Source: Vitellaria paradoxa (Eukaryota; Streptophyta; Magnoliopsida; Ericales; Sapotaceae). From it: 64,000 nt of DNA. A program made the position numbers and the translations under genes. The stretch covers positions 9,150,342 to 9,214,341 of the forward strand of contig CM034234.1 of the NCBI GenBank assembly GCA_019916065.1, written 5' to 3'. Below are positions 48,379-60,032 of this stretch, one piece after another (positions within the stretch are counted from its first letter, which is position 1; each line of letters starts with the position of its first letter). The notes under the pieces were generated by a model. It did no database searches, was not told the DNA's origin, and worked only from the letters and a program-made list of their open reading frames with translations.

Positions 48379-49143
48379 ATGTCTTGGCTTACCCGAACAA
48401 ACTCTCGAGCTTCTACAAGCTCAGACAGATCTAATGCTGTCCCTAAGAATACCACTTTGGTAGAATTCCCGGACAAAATCCAGGAACTCAATGATTGGAC
48501 TATTCCTAAGGTAGCTCCTAAAGAAATCTACAAATTAGGTTTCACAGATCGTTTTGATCAGTCTAAACTGGCCATTAAAACCATGGAAGAAACCGTCACT
48601 ATGGATTCCTCCTTAAAGGATATCGAGCTCTTAGCTCCTGCCGACCTTGCTCCATATAGGCAAAGTTACAAATACCTTCATATAGGGTTAGTTCAAGTTG
48701 CTTTTAAACCATTGACCTTACCTGGTCTCAACACCTCTCTTCTAGCTAGCCTTACAGACTCTAGATGTAGAGCTTGGAAAGAATCACTTATGGGAGTGAT
48801 TCAAACAAGTCTGTGTCATGGACCAGTCTTTTTTAATGTCTACCCAAACCTAAGTTTGAGTTTTACAGATCGGAATCTTTCTAAAGCTTTAAGCTTAAGA
48901 GTTCAGACGCATGGGTATAATTTCTTACCTGGATCAGAGACTATAGCCATAATCTATAGGATCCATTTCAAGCTTCTGAGAACTTTATGTCCTCGAGCCA
49001 AACATATTACCTTGAAAGACCAAACTGTCTTCATTGAGACAAATCTATTGTCTTCAAATCTTGCTACAAATCGAGTCCTTAGATGGGATGAGATCCAATT
49101 TCCTTCTCAATGGACTCTTCCTAGAGCAAACAAACCATTGTAG
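48379..49143 (+). CDS. Caulimovirid movement protein, C-terminally truncated
   Basis: The first long frame after the primer site. It starts at ATG 48379, with a Ser/Thr-rich beginning and then a 30K-superfamily movement-protein-like core (for example GVIQTSLCHGPVFFN near 48795-48840 and THGYNFLPGSE near 48909-48940). Such proteins make tubules through plasmodesmata. Viral sequence ends at about 49127. The last few codons and the TAG stop (49141-49143) come from the host duplication, so the C-terminal part and everything after it are missing. No internal stops. Confidence 0.8.
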   Translation: MSWLTRTNSRASTSSDRSNAVPKNTTLVEFPDKIQELNDWTIPKVAPKEIYKLGFTDRFDQSKLAIKTMEETVTMDSSLKDIELLAPADLAPYRQSYKYLHIGLVQVAFKPLTLPGLNTSLLASLTDSRCRAWKESLMGVIQTSLCHGPVFFNVYPNLSLSFTDRNLSKALSLRVQTHGYNFLPGSETIAIIYRIHFKLLRTLCPRAKHITLKDQTVFIETNLLSSNLATNRVLRWDEIQFPSQWTLPRANKPL

Positions 49144-49549
49144 TGTATTTTAACGGATTTTGGCAAATTTTTGAAAAAGTTGAACTGACATTTATACCAA
49201 AAAGGTCCACAAAACTCCAAAGTTTTCAGAGTTTTTCACTAAAATTTTGTTACACGTCACTTTATATAATTTTAAATAATTTTATATCTAATCAAATACA
49301 AATACTCAACTATCATTTCAAAATAACTTTTTACCATCTAAATTCCAAAAAATTTTACTTTTATAATTTTTTTTTTTTAACACTTTAAACGGCCTCTTTG
49401 CCTCTTTTTATTGCTACCGCGCTTGAAATTCTACCTCTCAAATTTCAATATATTTCGTTTGACGTGAAGTTGAAAGGAGGATAGCATTTTACTATTAATA
49501 TTCATATTATATTTGATTTCATAATTTTTCTTGAGAATTTATATTTCAC
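49128..49549. repeat. Right copy of the host duplication flanking the viral segment
   Basis: 422 bp, identical to 43173-43593 except for one extra A. An open frame inside it (49143-49388) is a by-product of AT-rich host DNA. Confidence 0.92.
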
Positions 49550-50690
49550 GAGAGAACTATCTCGGCCAAAAATATGTAGCTAAACCTCCGTTTGTTTAAA
49601 CATAAAGTGTTTTTTAAAAATATTATTCTTCATGTTTTAAAAAAATATTTTTAAAAAATAAATAAATAATAATTCTTACATGTATATCTCAATATTAAAT
49701 AGAAAAACTTAATTCTCCACATAAGAGAATATATAATTAAGAAAAAAAATACAGTTTCTATATTTTAAAAAACTCTCACAACTAATTTTTCTTTTTTTTA
49801 TTTATGAAATATATATATATATATATAACGTGCTTATGTATCAAACTTATTAGTCCTAAATCGTTGAAAGGAAATAATGTATAGGAGGTCATAAACTAAT
49901 CAAGTTAATTTAATCAATTGAAGAACATGTTCGGTAAGTAGTTATGGGCCAGCGATGATAAAAGAAAGAAAAGGATGGGAATACGAAGAAAAACTTATGC
50001 TATGTTCGAAACATAAAGTTGTGGAGAAAAAATAAAATAAAAAAAAATTACAATTTATGTAATTTTTGGATGTAAATGTTAAATTTTGTTCATAAATATT
50101 TATTCATTTTAATTTTATTTTTTAATTCAATAAAAAATAAAATAAATTTGACCTTTTCACTTTATTTTGCATTCCTACTACTTTCTTTTACTTTTCTGTT
50201 TCCTCCATAAATTTATGTTCAAAATATAGTTTAAGCGGTGGAGAAGTTTATCTCAAATTTAACTAGTTCAAATGATTTTATACCCCATATTTGGTATTAA
50301 TTTTAGAAAAGTAGTTTTGAAAAATTATTATTTTCTAAAAATATTTTGTATCTTTAGAGAGAGAGAGAGAGAGAGAGGGGATAATAAAAATATAAATATG
50401 TTGTCCCGCTCGGCGTGGTTTTTTCCTTTTTCAAGACAATAACAAGTGGACCACTAGAGTCATGGGTTTACGATTGTTGGGCCGGATTTTGAATAAGGCC
50501 CTGATCCATTGAGAACGGGTTCGGTTGGGTTTTGCGACGTCTCATAATCACGGGTGGATCCAGCGAGGTGTGAAAAAAGAATTGATTTTTTTTTTTATTT
50601 TAGGTTCGGTTTAATTCAATTATTAGTTTGGTTATTTTTTTTAAACCTAAACTACATCTTGTTTGGATTTCGATTATTTTAATTATCTTA
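49550..50690. other. Unit C distal flank
   Basis: Host DNA following the insertion, matching 55815-56895 of unit D, with a TA repeat near 49808-49826 and a GA run at 50357-50377. No gene. Confidence 0.55.
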
Positions 50691-51902
50691 TTTGAAATTT
50701 TTTTAAAAAAATTTAGAGCTCCAAACGGTGTTTTTACTTATCTCTCCCTGTTACAAAAATAATACTATCACATTTTTTTTAAATAATTTTTCTAAAATAA
50801 TTGCAGTAGAATATTATTTTTACTCTTATTTATCTAATATATATAACATTTACTACTATATTAAATTGTGAGAGATTAAGGATAAAGGACACGTGTCTTA
50901 ATTTTTTTGGTTTGTTTATATTTATTTATTTTTTTATTTGGCTGTTATGAGGGTAAAATATGAGCGTTTATTGTTTGACATTTAATGTACTTTTTTAACC
51001 TTTTTTTTTAGCATAATTGATAACTTTGCTGTTGAAAGTATTTGAATTTTTTTTTTTTAGTCCCTAAGATTAAATATTATTTTTATATTTATAATCCCTA
51101 AAAAAAAAAAAGACACTGCTTTTGCTCTCCCAATTCAGGAAAGAAGAAAATCGCCGGTTGGGTTAATGGGCAACCAAGAAACGCGTGAGAGTCTTTGACA
51201 AGCAATGTTTGGGCAGACTTCAGTGAAGGCAGGCGTCCCACTTATTTTGTTTTTGTCGTTTTTTTTTTTTTTTTTTATAAAGATGTTCAAATATATATAT
51301 TGTACTTCTTTTAATTTATAATTAATCATTTTATTAGCATTGAAAGTTAGTCTACAGACCAATTTTTAAGTTAGTTTGTGGATTCTGGTGTTAAAATAAA
51401 AAAATAAGTATTTATAATTTTTTTTCCTATTTTGTATTAAATTTTATATTAAAACTCAAGGAGATTTAATTTTTGACACTCATTCTGTTTATTTTTTACT
51501 TTTGTATTTATTTGAAAGATGGATTCGTGTTAAATTTTTATAGTTTTTTTTTTTTTTTTGTTAAGTTTAAAGTGGTTTATTTGTTGGGTATTAATTTTTT
51601 TTTTTTGTAATTAACCATTAATTGAATGTGTTTGAAATTATATAAATTAGTATAAATTTATAAAATTTGTAGTTTTATAATTCGTGTGTGTGGTGAATAA
51701 AAAATTTAATTGTATAAAAATTTGTAAAAATTTAGAGTCCTCTAACCTGTTTTATTATGGAGTGTTTGAATAATCAAAAAAATATAATAAAAGTATAAAA
51801 AAATTAATATAAAAGTTATATGTGGCAAAGTTTAATGAAAAAAAAATATAAACAATTAGTAAAAGTTAATAAATTTTAGTAAATTTTGATAAACTAAACA
51901 CC

Positions 51903-51934
<32 letters not shown>

Positions 51935-52671
51935 AACGTGTGTTGCATACGTACAAATATTGACTGATCCGTCCCATAGAGCGACAAAAGTCGCGTTCAC
52001 AAACGCTGAACAGAGATTCCATTCCACATGTTGTCGGAGAAATTTCCAAGCAACCTTTATAGGCGTGCCTTGTTCTCCCTTTTTGCTCGACTCTCATGTC
52101 TTTCTTTCTCTTTGCTGCTAAGGCTCCGTTAAAGAAACTTTTGATTCTTTAATTTTTTAATATTTTCCAAATAATTAAATTTATCATTTTACATTTTTTA
52201 ATTATAAAAAATAAAATATTTAATTAATAGTAAATTAAAAATATAATTATTTAAAAGTTAACTTTTTTCCTTGTTTTTTTTGTTGTATTTGAGAAGGAAG
52301 TTAGTTAAAAAAAGATTAATTTTTACATTTTATTTTTTTTAAATTATAAAAAATAAAAATATTAAACTAATAAAAATTAAAAATTTAATTATTTAAGAGT
52401 TAACTCTTTTTCATTATTTTTTTTTATTTGGGAAGGAAATTAATTATTAAAAAATTAAATTTTTTGTGAGTTTGAAAAAAAGATTTATTTTTTAGTAGCT
52501 AATTTTTTTATTTTTTTGTTAATTTAATATTGTTACCTTTCATAATTTAAAAAAATTAAAATATAAAAAGATAAATTTAATTATTTTAAAAAAATTAAAA
52601 AATTAAATAGTCAAAAGCTGATAAAACATAGCCTGAGCCTAAACCTATGACAGGCCCACTATGACTCTCTC

Positions 52672-52850
52672 TTCTTTAAGGGTGTGTTCTTTAAGGGTGT
52701 GTTTGGTTGATAAAAAGTTAATCAAAAAATATAATAAAAATAAAAAAAAAATGTGATATAAAGATGATATTTAAAAAAATTTAATTGAAAAAATTAAAAA
52801 AATTAATTTTCATTAGTAAATTTTGATGAATTTGGATGTCCGAACGAGTT
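52672..52850. mobile_element. Small insertion in the NAC-4 promoter (MITE-like)
   Basis: Between ACTCTCTC and TTTAAATAC, unit D has about 170-180 bp not found in unit C (compare 40180-40200). It begins with a tandem 15-mer TTCTTTAAGGGTGTG (52672-52686, 52687-52701) and contains GGGTGTGTTTGGTTGA, a sequence type common at MITE ends. A matching right terminus is not clear. Confidence 0.45.
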
Positions 52851-52912
52851 TAAATACAAAACTAAAACCTTTTTGAAATGAGACACAAACTTTCCAGCAA
52901 AGTAAAAATATG

Positions 52913-53050
52913 CTTATATAATAAAACACAACTCATCGATACAAAAGTTGTATAAGAAAAAGAGATAAAAGAGAGAGGGGGAGGAGTTAAGTTTGAAATT
53001 CAAATTTTTAAGTTCACGAGAGACCATGCTTTGCACGGGTGTAGAGCTAG
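52913..53050 (+). mobile_element. Helitron-like short insertion in the NAC-4 leader/promoter
   Basis: 138 bp absent from unit C. It begins CTTATATAATAAAAC and ends GCACGGGTGTAGAGCTAG next to TTT. The CTAG end after a GC-rich short hairpin-like stretch (ATGCTTTGCAC), the AT-rich beginning and the lack of target duplication fit a non-autonomous Helitron. The 5' end lacks a perfect TC, so this is tentative. Confidence 0.5.
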
Positions 53051-53134
53051 TTTATATATATATATATATATATGCTAGCTAGTCTATATACACGCACACA
53101 AACGGGGAGAGAGATAGAGAAAGAGAGAGCGCTA

Positions 53135-53802
53135 ATGGAGGAATATCAAACCACAGGTTTCAGATTCTACCCAACTGAAGAAGAGCTGGTTTCATTCTAT
53201 TTGCATAAGAAGCTTGAAGGAACTAGACAAGACCTCGACCTGGTCATACCGGTCGTTTACATTTACGATTTCAACCCATGGGATCTTCCACGTCTGATCT
53301 TTCTTTCATTTTAATTTCTTTTCCAATAATTAATTAATTAATTTTCAATTTGGGTTTTCAAGAAATCGTTATATATATATAGTGCTTGGGATAGTGTTTA
53401 GCAATTACGCAGTTCAAATCTTTGGATTATTTTATTTTTATTTGCTAAAAAAATTGTTGGTCTTGGAGTGCAGAATTTGCAGGAGAGCTTTGTCGCAAAG
53501 ACCCTGAGCAGTGGTTTTTCTTCATTCCTAGACAAGAGAAAGAAGCTCGTGGAGGGAGACCAAACCGGCTCACAACTTCAGGGTATTGGAAAGCTACCGG
53601 TTCTCCCGGTTTCGTCTACTCTTCTTCCGGTAACCGAATCATTGGCATGAAGAGAACTATGGTATTCTACGAGGGAAGAGCCCCCAGTGGAAGAAAAACC
53701 GAATGGAAGATGAATGAGTATAGGACCATAACCATTGAGGGAGACCCCTCCTCTTCATCGACTAATACTGAAACCCCAGAGGTGATCAGACCTTAAATCG
53801 TC

Positions 53803-53843
<41 letters not shown>

Positions 53844-54692
53844 CAATTAATTGTATATGGTATGATTAGTTCCATCATGTTAGTACACATTGCTTATGTG
53901 ATGATATAATTGTCAGACAATTGGGACATTAATTATTAATATACCCAATTGGGTTCATATTGTTTGATTTAGATTCTTTTATTGTGATGCATTTTATTCA
54001 TTTTTAATTATTTTGTAAGGCGTCTTTATGTAAAAAAAAAAAAAGCACTCCTCCACCTTGTACTTTAGCATCTCTTTTATAAATCTTTATTAATTGCTTT
54101 AATTGATAGTGGAGTACTGAGGCAGTAATTTCTCTTGTTCAAGCATTTCATTGCATTATAGAATAGACATTGAGAAAACCACTTTCGCTTAATTAGAATG
54201 ATTTCCCTAAAGAAAGGAAGATCATTAGTTTGTACAAGAATTTATTTACGTTGTTTAAACAAAAATTAATTATTTGGGGGGGGGTCTGCTAGTGAATTAG
54301 TTAAAAGTTGGTGGTGGCTGATGGTAATTTTTCCTCTTGTGATTTTGCAGCTAAGACAAGATCAGGAGTATAGTTTGTGCCGAGTGTACATAAAAAATTC
54401 AAAATGCTTGCGCGCATTTGACAGACGGCCGTCGGGGGTACTGACAATTAGCGATGCTGTAGGATTAATGGTTGATCACCATGCGCAGTCGTCTCTTCAG
54501 AATTGCTGTCCTAATAGTAATCCAGGGTTACTGACGGGAAGAACGATGTCGTCCTCACGAGATCAGGGCCCCTGGGAATTAGATCATGCAAATCCTAATT
54601 CCGAAACTTCAGGAAGTCGTGATAATTGGGATCGTATGGCTTTCGACAATAACGAGGTTCTTTTGGATTGGGAGCAGATGAATTGGTTCTAA
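53135..54692 (+). CDS. NAC-4: NAC090-like NAC transcription factor (3 exons, 268 aa)
   Basis: Exons 53135-53291, 53474-53781 and 54351-54692; borders CAC|GTCTGA...GCAG and GAG|GTGATC...GCAG, phases 1 and 0. The NAC domain is whole: [81 protein letters not shown], then [14 protein letters not shown] and AFDRRPSG. The tail is Asn/Ser-rich and ends [10 protein letters not shown]. It is predicted to be a nuclear DNA-binding regulator. An upstream in-frame ATG at 53072 would add 21 residues; I chose 53135 because it aligns with the NAC domain start. Two private insertions sit in its promoter. AATAAA at 54758-54763. It appears to be the functional member of the C/D pair. Confidence 0.9.
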
Positions 54693-54699
54693 TATATAT

Positions 54700-56895
54700 A
54701 TATATATATATATAATTGAAAATTAAGAGTCATGTTGTGACTCTTACCTTTTCTATAAATAAACGTTAGGCAAAGTATAAACTGCTTCTTGGTGAAGAGC
54801 GGCTGACATCGCAGCGACGTCAAGCTTATGAATTTTTGGATTAAACTGTAGTAATTTAAATTTATTTAAATATTTTTTAAATTAAAAATATGTGAATAAA
54901 TTTTGATCGTTAAATATTAATTTTATTTAATTAAGACTAATATCAATAATTGATATCAACTCAAACTCCCCCGTGTCCTTTCTTAGTTGTGTGGAACTTG
55001 TTCTTCTTCTTTGTTGCTTTTAAGGAAATTAAAGAATAAGATATTGTTCTGAGTTGAAGGAAATCAAAATGCATGATTTTTCATATCTTGAAAGTATAAT
55101 TCGGGATAACTTCATTTAAGAAGTAATTGAATTTCTTTTCTTTTTTTTTTTTTAATATAAGCAATCAAACAATTATTTAACAGCTGATTATTACCCATTC
55201 GGTCATCTTCAGAGCAAATAGTGTTCTCCAGCTCACACTAAGAGTATTTTGGTATTTTTACTGAAAAAGTCTAACTATCGCTCTTAACTCCATGTGAGCC
55301 TTGCTCTTAAAAACAATTAAGATTTGTAGTAACAAGCAATACCCAACAAATCTGAGATCGCCTTCATTGGAGGAATCTAGATTTCGCTCATGGTAAGTGA
55401 AATGGAAGAGTCCTCATATGAGATATTAAAATATATTTAAAAATTATTTTTCATTTATTGTGTCTTAAACCATTAGATTATTAGGTGCCATGATAATAGT
55501 TTTATCGAAACACTTTGGATATGTTTGGAACTCTAACAAACAAAGTTCAAAAATTTAATAAAAAAAAAAAAAAAAGTTTTAACTCTTTCAAATTAAAAAA
55601 ATTCTAATGTTTGTCTAAAAATTGGTCAAAATCTATCGAAACAAACCATTGTAATATATTCGAACAAATTTCAATAAATTTTTAAAAAAGTAGAACTGAC
55701 GTTTGTATTAAAAAGTTTAACAAAACTCTAAAAGTTCAGCATTTTATTATTAATATTTACAGTATATTTCATTTCATAATTTTTCTTGAGAATTCATTTT
55801 TCACGAGATAACTATTTCGACAAAAAAAAAAAAAATTGCATCTAAACCTCCGTTTGTTTCAACGTAAAGTGTTTTTCAAAAATACTTTTCTTCATGTTTT
55901 AGAAAAATATTTTTTAAAAAATAAATAAATAAAAACTCTTACATGTATATCTCAACATTAAATCAGAAAACTTAATTCTCCCCATAAGAGAATATATAAT
56001 TAAGAAAAAAAAATACAGTTTCTATATTTTAAAAACTCTCACAACTAATTTTTCTTTTTTTTTATTTAAAAAAATATATACATATATATAACGTGCTTAT
56101 GTATCAAATTACTAGTCCTAAATCGTTGAAAGGAAATAATGTACAGAAGGTCATAAACTAATCATGTTAATTTAATTAATTAAAGAACATGTTGGGTAAG
56201 TAGTTATAGGCCAGCGATGATAAAAGAAAGGGATGGGAATACGCAGAAAAACTTTAAGTTGTGGAGAAAAAATAAAAATAAAAAATATATAATTTATGTA
56301 ATTTTTGAAAGTAAATGTTAAATTTTGTTTATAAATATTTATTTATTTTATTTTTATTATTTAATTCAATAAAAATAAAATAAATTTGACTATTTCACTT
56401 CATTTTGTATTCTTATTATTTTCTTTCACTTTTTTTTTTCATCCACAAATTCATATTCAAACATAGTTTAAAGGGTGGAGAAGTTTCCCTCAACTAGTTG
56501 AAATAGTTTTGAAAACTTTTTATTATTTTCTAAAAGTATTTTGTATATTTAAAGAGAGAGAGAGAGAGATAATAAAAATATAAATATTTTGTCCGCTTTG
56601 CATGGTTTGTTTGTGTTAAATTTCCCCTTTTCAGGACAGTAACAAGTGGACCGCTGCGGTCATGGGTTTAGGATTGTTGGGCTGGGTTTTGAAAAGGCCC
56701 TGATCCATTGAGAGCGGGTTCCCTTGGGTTTTGCGACGTCTCACAATTATGGATGGATCCAGCGCGGCATGCAAAAAGAATTTGATTTTTTTTTTTTTTT
56801 TGTTTATTTTAGGTTCGGTTTATTCAATTATTAGTTTAATTATTTTCTTAAACCTAAACTACATCTTGCTTGGATTTCGATTATTGTAATTATCT
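54700..56895. other. 3' flank of NAC-4
   Basis: Shared with unit C flanks. It holds the single, partly deleted version (about 55640-55815) of the DNA duplicated around the viral segment in C. No gene is supported. Confidence 0.55.
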
Positions 56896-57108
56896 AATAG
56901 AAAAACGAATTAGATATATATCATATTATATATATATATATAATAGAGTCTGACAATGTCGCTACGCCATGTAAAATCTAACCTGCGTTACGATTGTAAC
57001 ACATAACGCCTAATTATAACTATTTCGCACCACGTAAGACTTAACTTGCACTATAATTTTGACACGTGTATGATTATGATACATGTCACCTAATTATAAT
57101 TATATTAA

Positions 57109-57770
57109 TTATCTTATAAATATATTAGTATTTTGCATAATTATTACTTATTCACAATTTTTAATTTTATTCAAAGTAGAATGTTCATGAATATCACTTA
57201 ATATTTTTATTTAATTTACACTTCTATTTATCATATAACTTCTTATTTTTTTTTATTTTTATTAAAACATATTTTTATTTTTGATATTCTCTATATTCTA
57301 ATCAATTATTATTTAAAACATAATAAATATTATTATTGTTATTAAACAAGATAATGCAAAAAAATATATATATATATCCCGTTAAATAAAGGTTTTAATA
57401 ATAAACATTATTGTTATTTTTATTATTATTATTAAACAAAATAATGTAAAAAAATAATTAGCAAGTTAAATAAAGATTTTAATTTATTAATATAAATTTA
57501 TAATTATAATTATCTTAATTTATAATCATGTGATCTAAATAAAATTAGTATTGTATATGATTACTACTTATTCACAATTTTATTAAAGCTAGAATGTTCA
57601 TGAATGTTACTTGATATTTTTATTTAATTAACACTTCTATTTAATTAGCAGATAACTTCTTTATTTTTAATTTTATAATCTAATAAATTACTATTTAAAA
57701 ATAATAAATATAATAATAATTATTATTCTTAAATAAAATAATACAAAATATCATTAGACAAAATAAGTGA
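57109..57770. repeat. Local duplication with a period of about 415 bp
   Basis: The block with TACTTATTCACAATTTT, TAGAATGTTCATGAAT and ACACTTCTATTTA occurs near 57140-57240 and again near 57565-57660, in the same order and orientation. Both are AT-rich and non-coding. Confidence 0.7.
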
Positions 57771-60032
57771 TATATCTTAAATTAAATTGTAATATTATTT
57801 ATTAAAATTATATATATATTGTTATATTATTTATTAAAAAATATCAAACAATATTATAAATTAAAAAATAAAATTAACAATGGATAAATCAATCTAATTG
57901 AAGTGTCACTCAAATTTTTCTTAGATTTGGACTTTTAGTTCAATCAAAATAGTATTATAATCGAAATAAGATAAGATTTCAAAATAGTGTTCTAATCTAA
58001 ATATAATAAGGCTCTTCTACATGCAAAGTTTATAAATAAGTACAAAGTCTAATTTTCTTTCAAATTTATTGGAGACTTTTTATTACAATAAATTTCTCTT
58101 CGACTTTGCAATTTAGTAGGTACATACTTGAATTTTAATTTTTTAAAATTTTTATATGTAATTAATATATATTTTACAAGTTTTTATATGTACTTGATAT
58201 ATACGCGCACTGTGGTAGGAAGAATAGAGACAATAACTATAAAAATTATTTAATTATATACGTAAGTGTTGTTATTTTTCTACCTTTTTAATTTTTAATT
58301 TATTAGAATTTGAATTTAATTGAATCGATACTATTGATGGTATCAATATTTTAACTTGTTTTATGTTCACTATTTGTATAAATAACAATATATATTACTT
58401 TTATATATATTTCTACAACTCAACTGTTTTAGTATATGATAGTATATTTAACTTAATTATATAATATGACAAATTCATGTATTGCACGAGGCACATCACT
58501 AATATATATATATAGCAAACAATAATAAGTTTAAAAGATCAAAGTTAAAACTAGTGGATGCACACTTTTATGTATGTTGAGAAAGATAAATATTTATTAA
58601 TTTATTTTTTATATTATTAAAATTATCAAAATAATTAATTCAAAATTTTAAAAGCAAAACATTTATTTCAAATAATAAATAATGACATGAAAGTAAATAG
58701 TTAATAATTAAGAAGTGCTTTAAAAAAGATAAGCTAGAGTAATGGAGAGTTAAAGGCCATATAAAAAAAATACAAAAATACAAAAAAAATTACTTAAAAA
58801 CTACTTGTAAATATCTTTTTTAAGTTTTAAGTGGTTTTCCCAATGCATCTAATTTTTTCTTGATAATAGTGTATATATTTATATCTATATTCATATCTAT
58901 ATCTATATCTATATCTATACTATTATAGAAAGTTCCAATATTTGAAAATTTTTTTGACTACTTTACCTATACTTTTTTCCAATTTAACAAATCTTTGTCA
59001 TTTCATTATCTTCACTTTGTTGACTATTTTACTATTTTAAATTTTTTTATGGTTTAATCCAATTGTGCTCTCCATTATTGTTGTTTTACTATTTTACTCT
59101 TCTTTCTGTTTTTTTTTTAATTTGACCCAACTCTATCATTTCATTATCTTCACTCTGTTGACTATTTACTATTTTATTCAATTTTTTATTTAACTAAATT
59201 TTGTCTCTCGATTATTATCGTTTTAATATTTTACCATTCTTTTTTCTAATTTATACTACTATTATAAAAAGACTGAGGTTCCGTTTGGCATCGGTAGCCA
59301 TTAGCCAAGTTAATTGCTACTTCAATAGTACTTTGTCAAATTTACTCTCTTACATTTTAACATTCTTTTAAACTTTCAAGGGTAAAAATATCAAATTAAT
59401 AAAAATAAGCTAGCAACCTAAAAAAAAGTCACTTTTTTTCTCTTCCCAAACACAAATTTAGCTAGTTAAATTTGTTCCCAAACCAAAACTTTTTTTTCAA
59501 CTGTTTTATAAAACTTTTTTCAACTATTTTAAATTTTTTTTCAACTATTTTATAAAACTTTTTTCAACTATTTTACCCATATCTTATTACACAAATCTAA
59601 ATATATCTTTCTTCTTTAATTCTTTTTCATCTTTTCTGACCTATCTTCTTTTATAATTATAACATTAATAGAGATTATTAAAAGTTAAATAATTGTAAAA
59701 TTATTTTTATTAGCCTTATTACGTCTTTATTTCTAAAACTCTTAAATTTAAATGCTATTTAATAATCGAAAGTTTTATTTTCATTAATAATTAAAAATTA
59801 CCATATTCCATATTTAGAACATCCTTTTCAAATTTAAATGGTATTTAAGAAAGCTTTACTTCCATTAATAATTAAAAGCTACCATATAGCATCATTTTTA
59901 TTTTCTATCTTTTTACCTTCCTTATATTTTACCTACAAGAAAAAAAAAATACACATCGTTAGTCTCTATTTCTATCTCTCTCTTCCCCCTCTCTTTGCAT
60001 TTATATACCTTATTTAGCTATCTAAATTATTT
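57771..60032. other. AT-rich intergenic DNA with simple repeats
   Basis: Includes a TATATC hexanucleotide array (about 58881-58919) and an imperfect duplication around CATTTCATTATCTTCACT (58998 and 59138). A TGTATTGCACGAGGCACATC segment (58472-58500) resembles some Helitron 3' ends, but I could not pair it with a 5' end. No gene. Confidence 0.5.

Larger units (their letters stand above)
43594..49127 (+). mobile_element. Endogenous caulimovirid (pararetrovirus) segment, about 5.5 kb
   Basis: One contiguous piece of a circular viral genome, opened within the coat/movement region. The order is coat-protein zinc finger and protease, reverse transcriptase-RNase H, a downstream RG-rich frame, intergenic region with promoter-like sequence and primer site, and the N-terminal part of a movement protein. 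The RT type with RNase H, a 30K-type movement protein, no integrase and no LTRs identify Caulimoviridae. The genus is unclear. The missing part is the end of the movement protein and most of the coat protein. Near-identical flanking repeats imply recent integration. Confidence 0.9.
37450..50690. repeat. Segmental duplication unit C (contains NAC-3)
   Basis: Starts near ACTTATCTTTCCCTG (about 37490) and ends near TGGATTTCGATTATTTTAATT (about 50670). The adjacent unit D repeats the same order. After removal of the 5.5-kb viral segment, its 421-bp flank duplication, a Tourist MITE and a small retroposon, C is about the same size as D. Breakpoints are approximate. Confidence 0.85.
50691..56895. 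repeat. Segmental duplication unit D (contains NAC-4)
   Basis: Second copy of the C/D duplication, directly adjacent to C. It lacks the viral segment, the Tourist MITE and the small retroposon, so it shows the unoccupied state of each site. It ends near TTATTGTAATTATCT (about 56895), after which the sequence is unrelated to C. Confidence 0.85.

Noticed and set aside
43173..49549. The direct repeats around the RT-containing segment might be LTRs of a Ty3/gypsy retrotransposon.
   Set aside because: The repeats lack TG...CA ends, no primer site adjoins the left copy, no integrase domain is present, a movement protein is present, and unit D has the repeat sequence as ordinary single-copy host DNA.
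58470..58505. A Helitron 3' end.
   Set aside because: Only a GCAC-rich stretch resembles one. No convincing CTRR end or paired 5' TC end could be found in the flanking AT-rich DNA.
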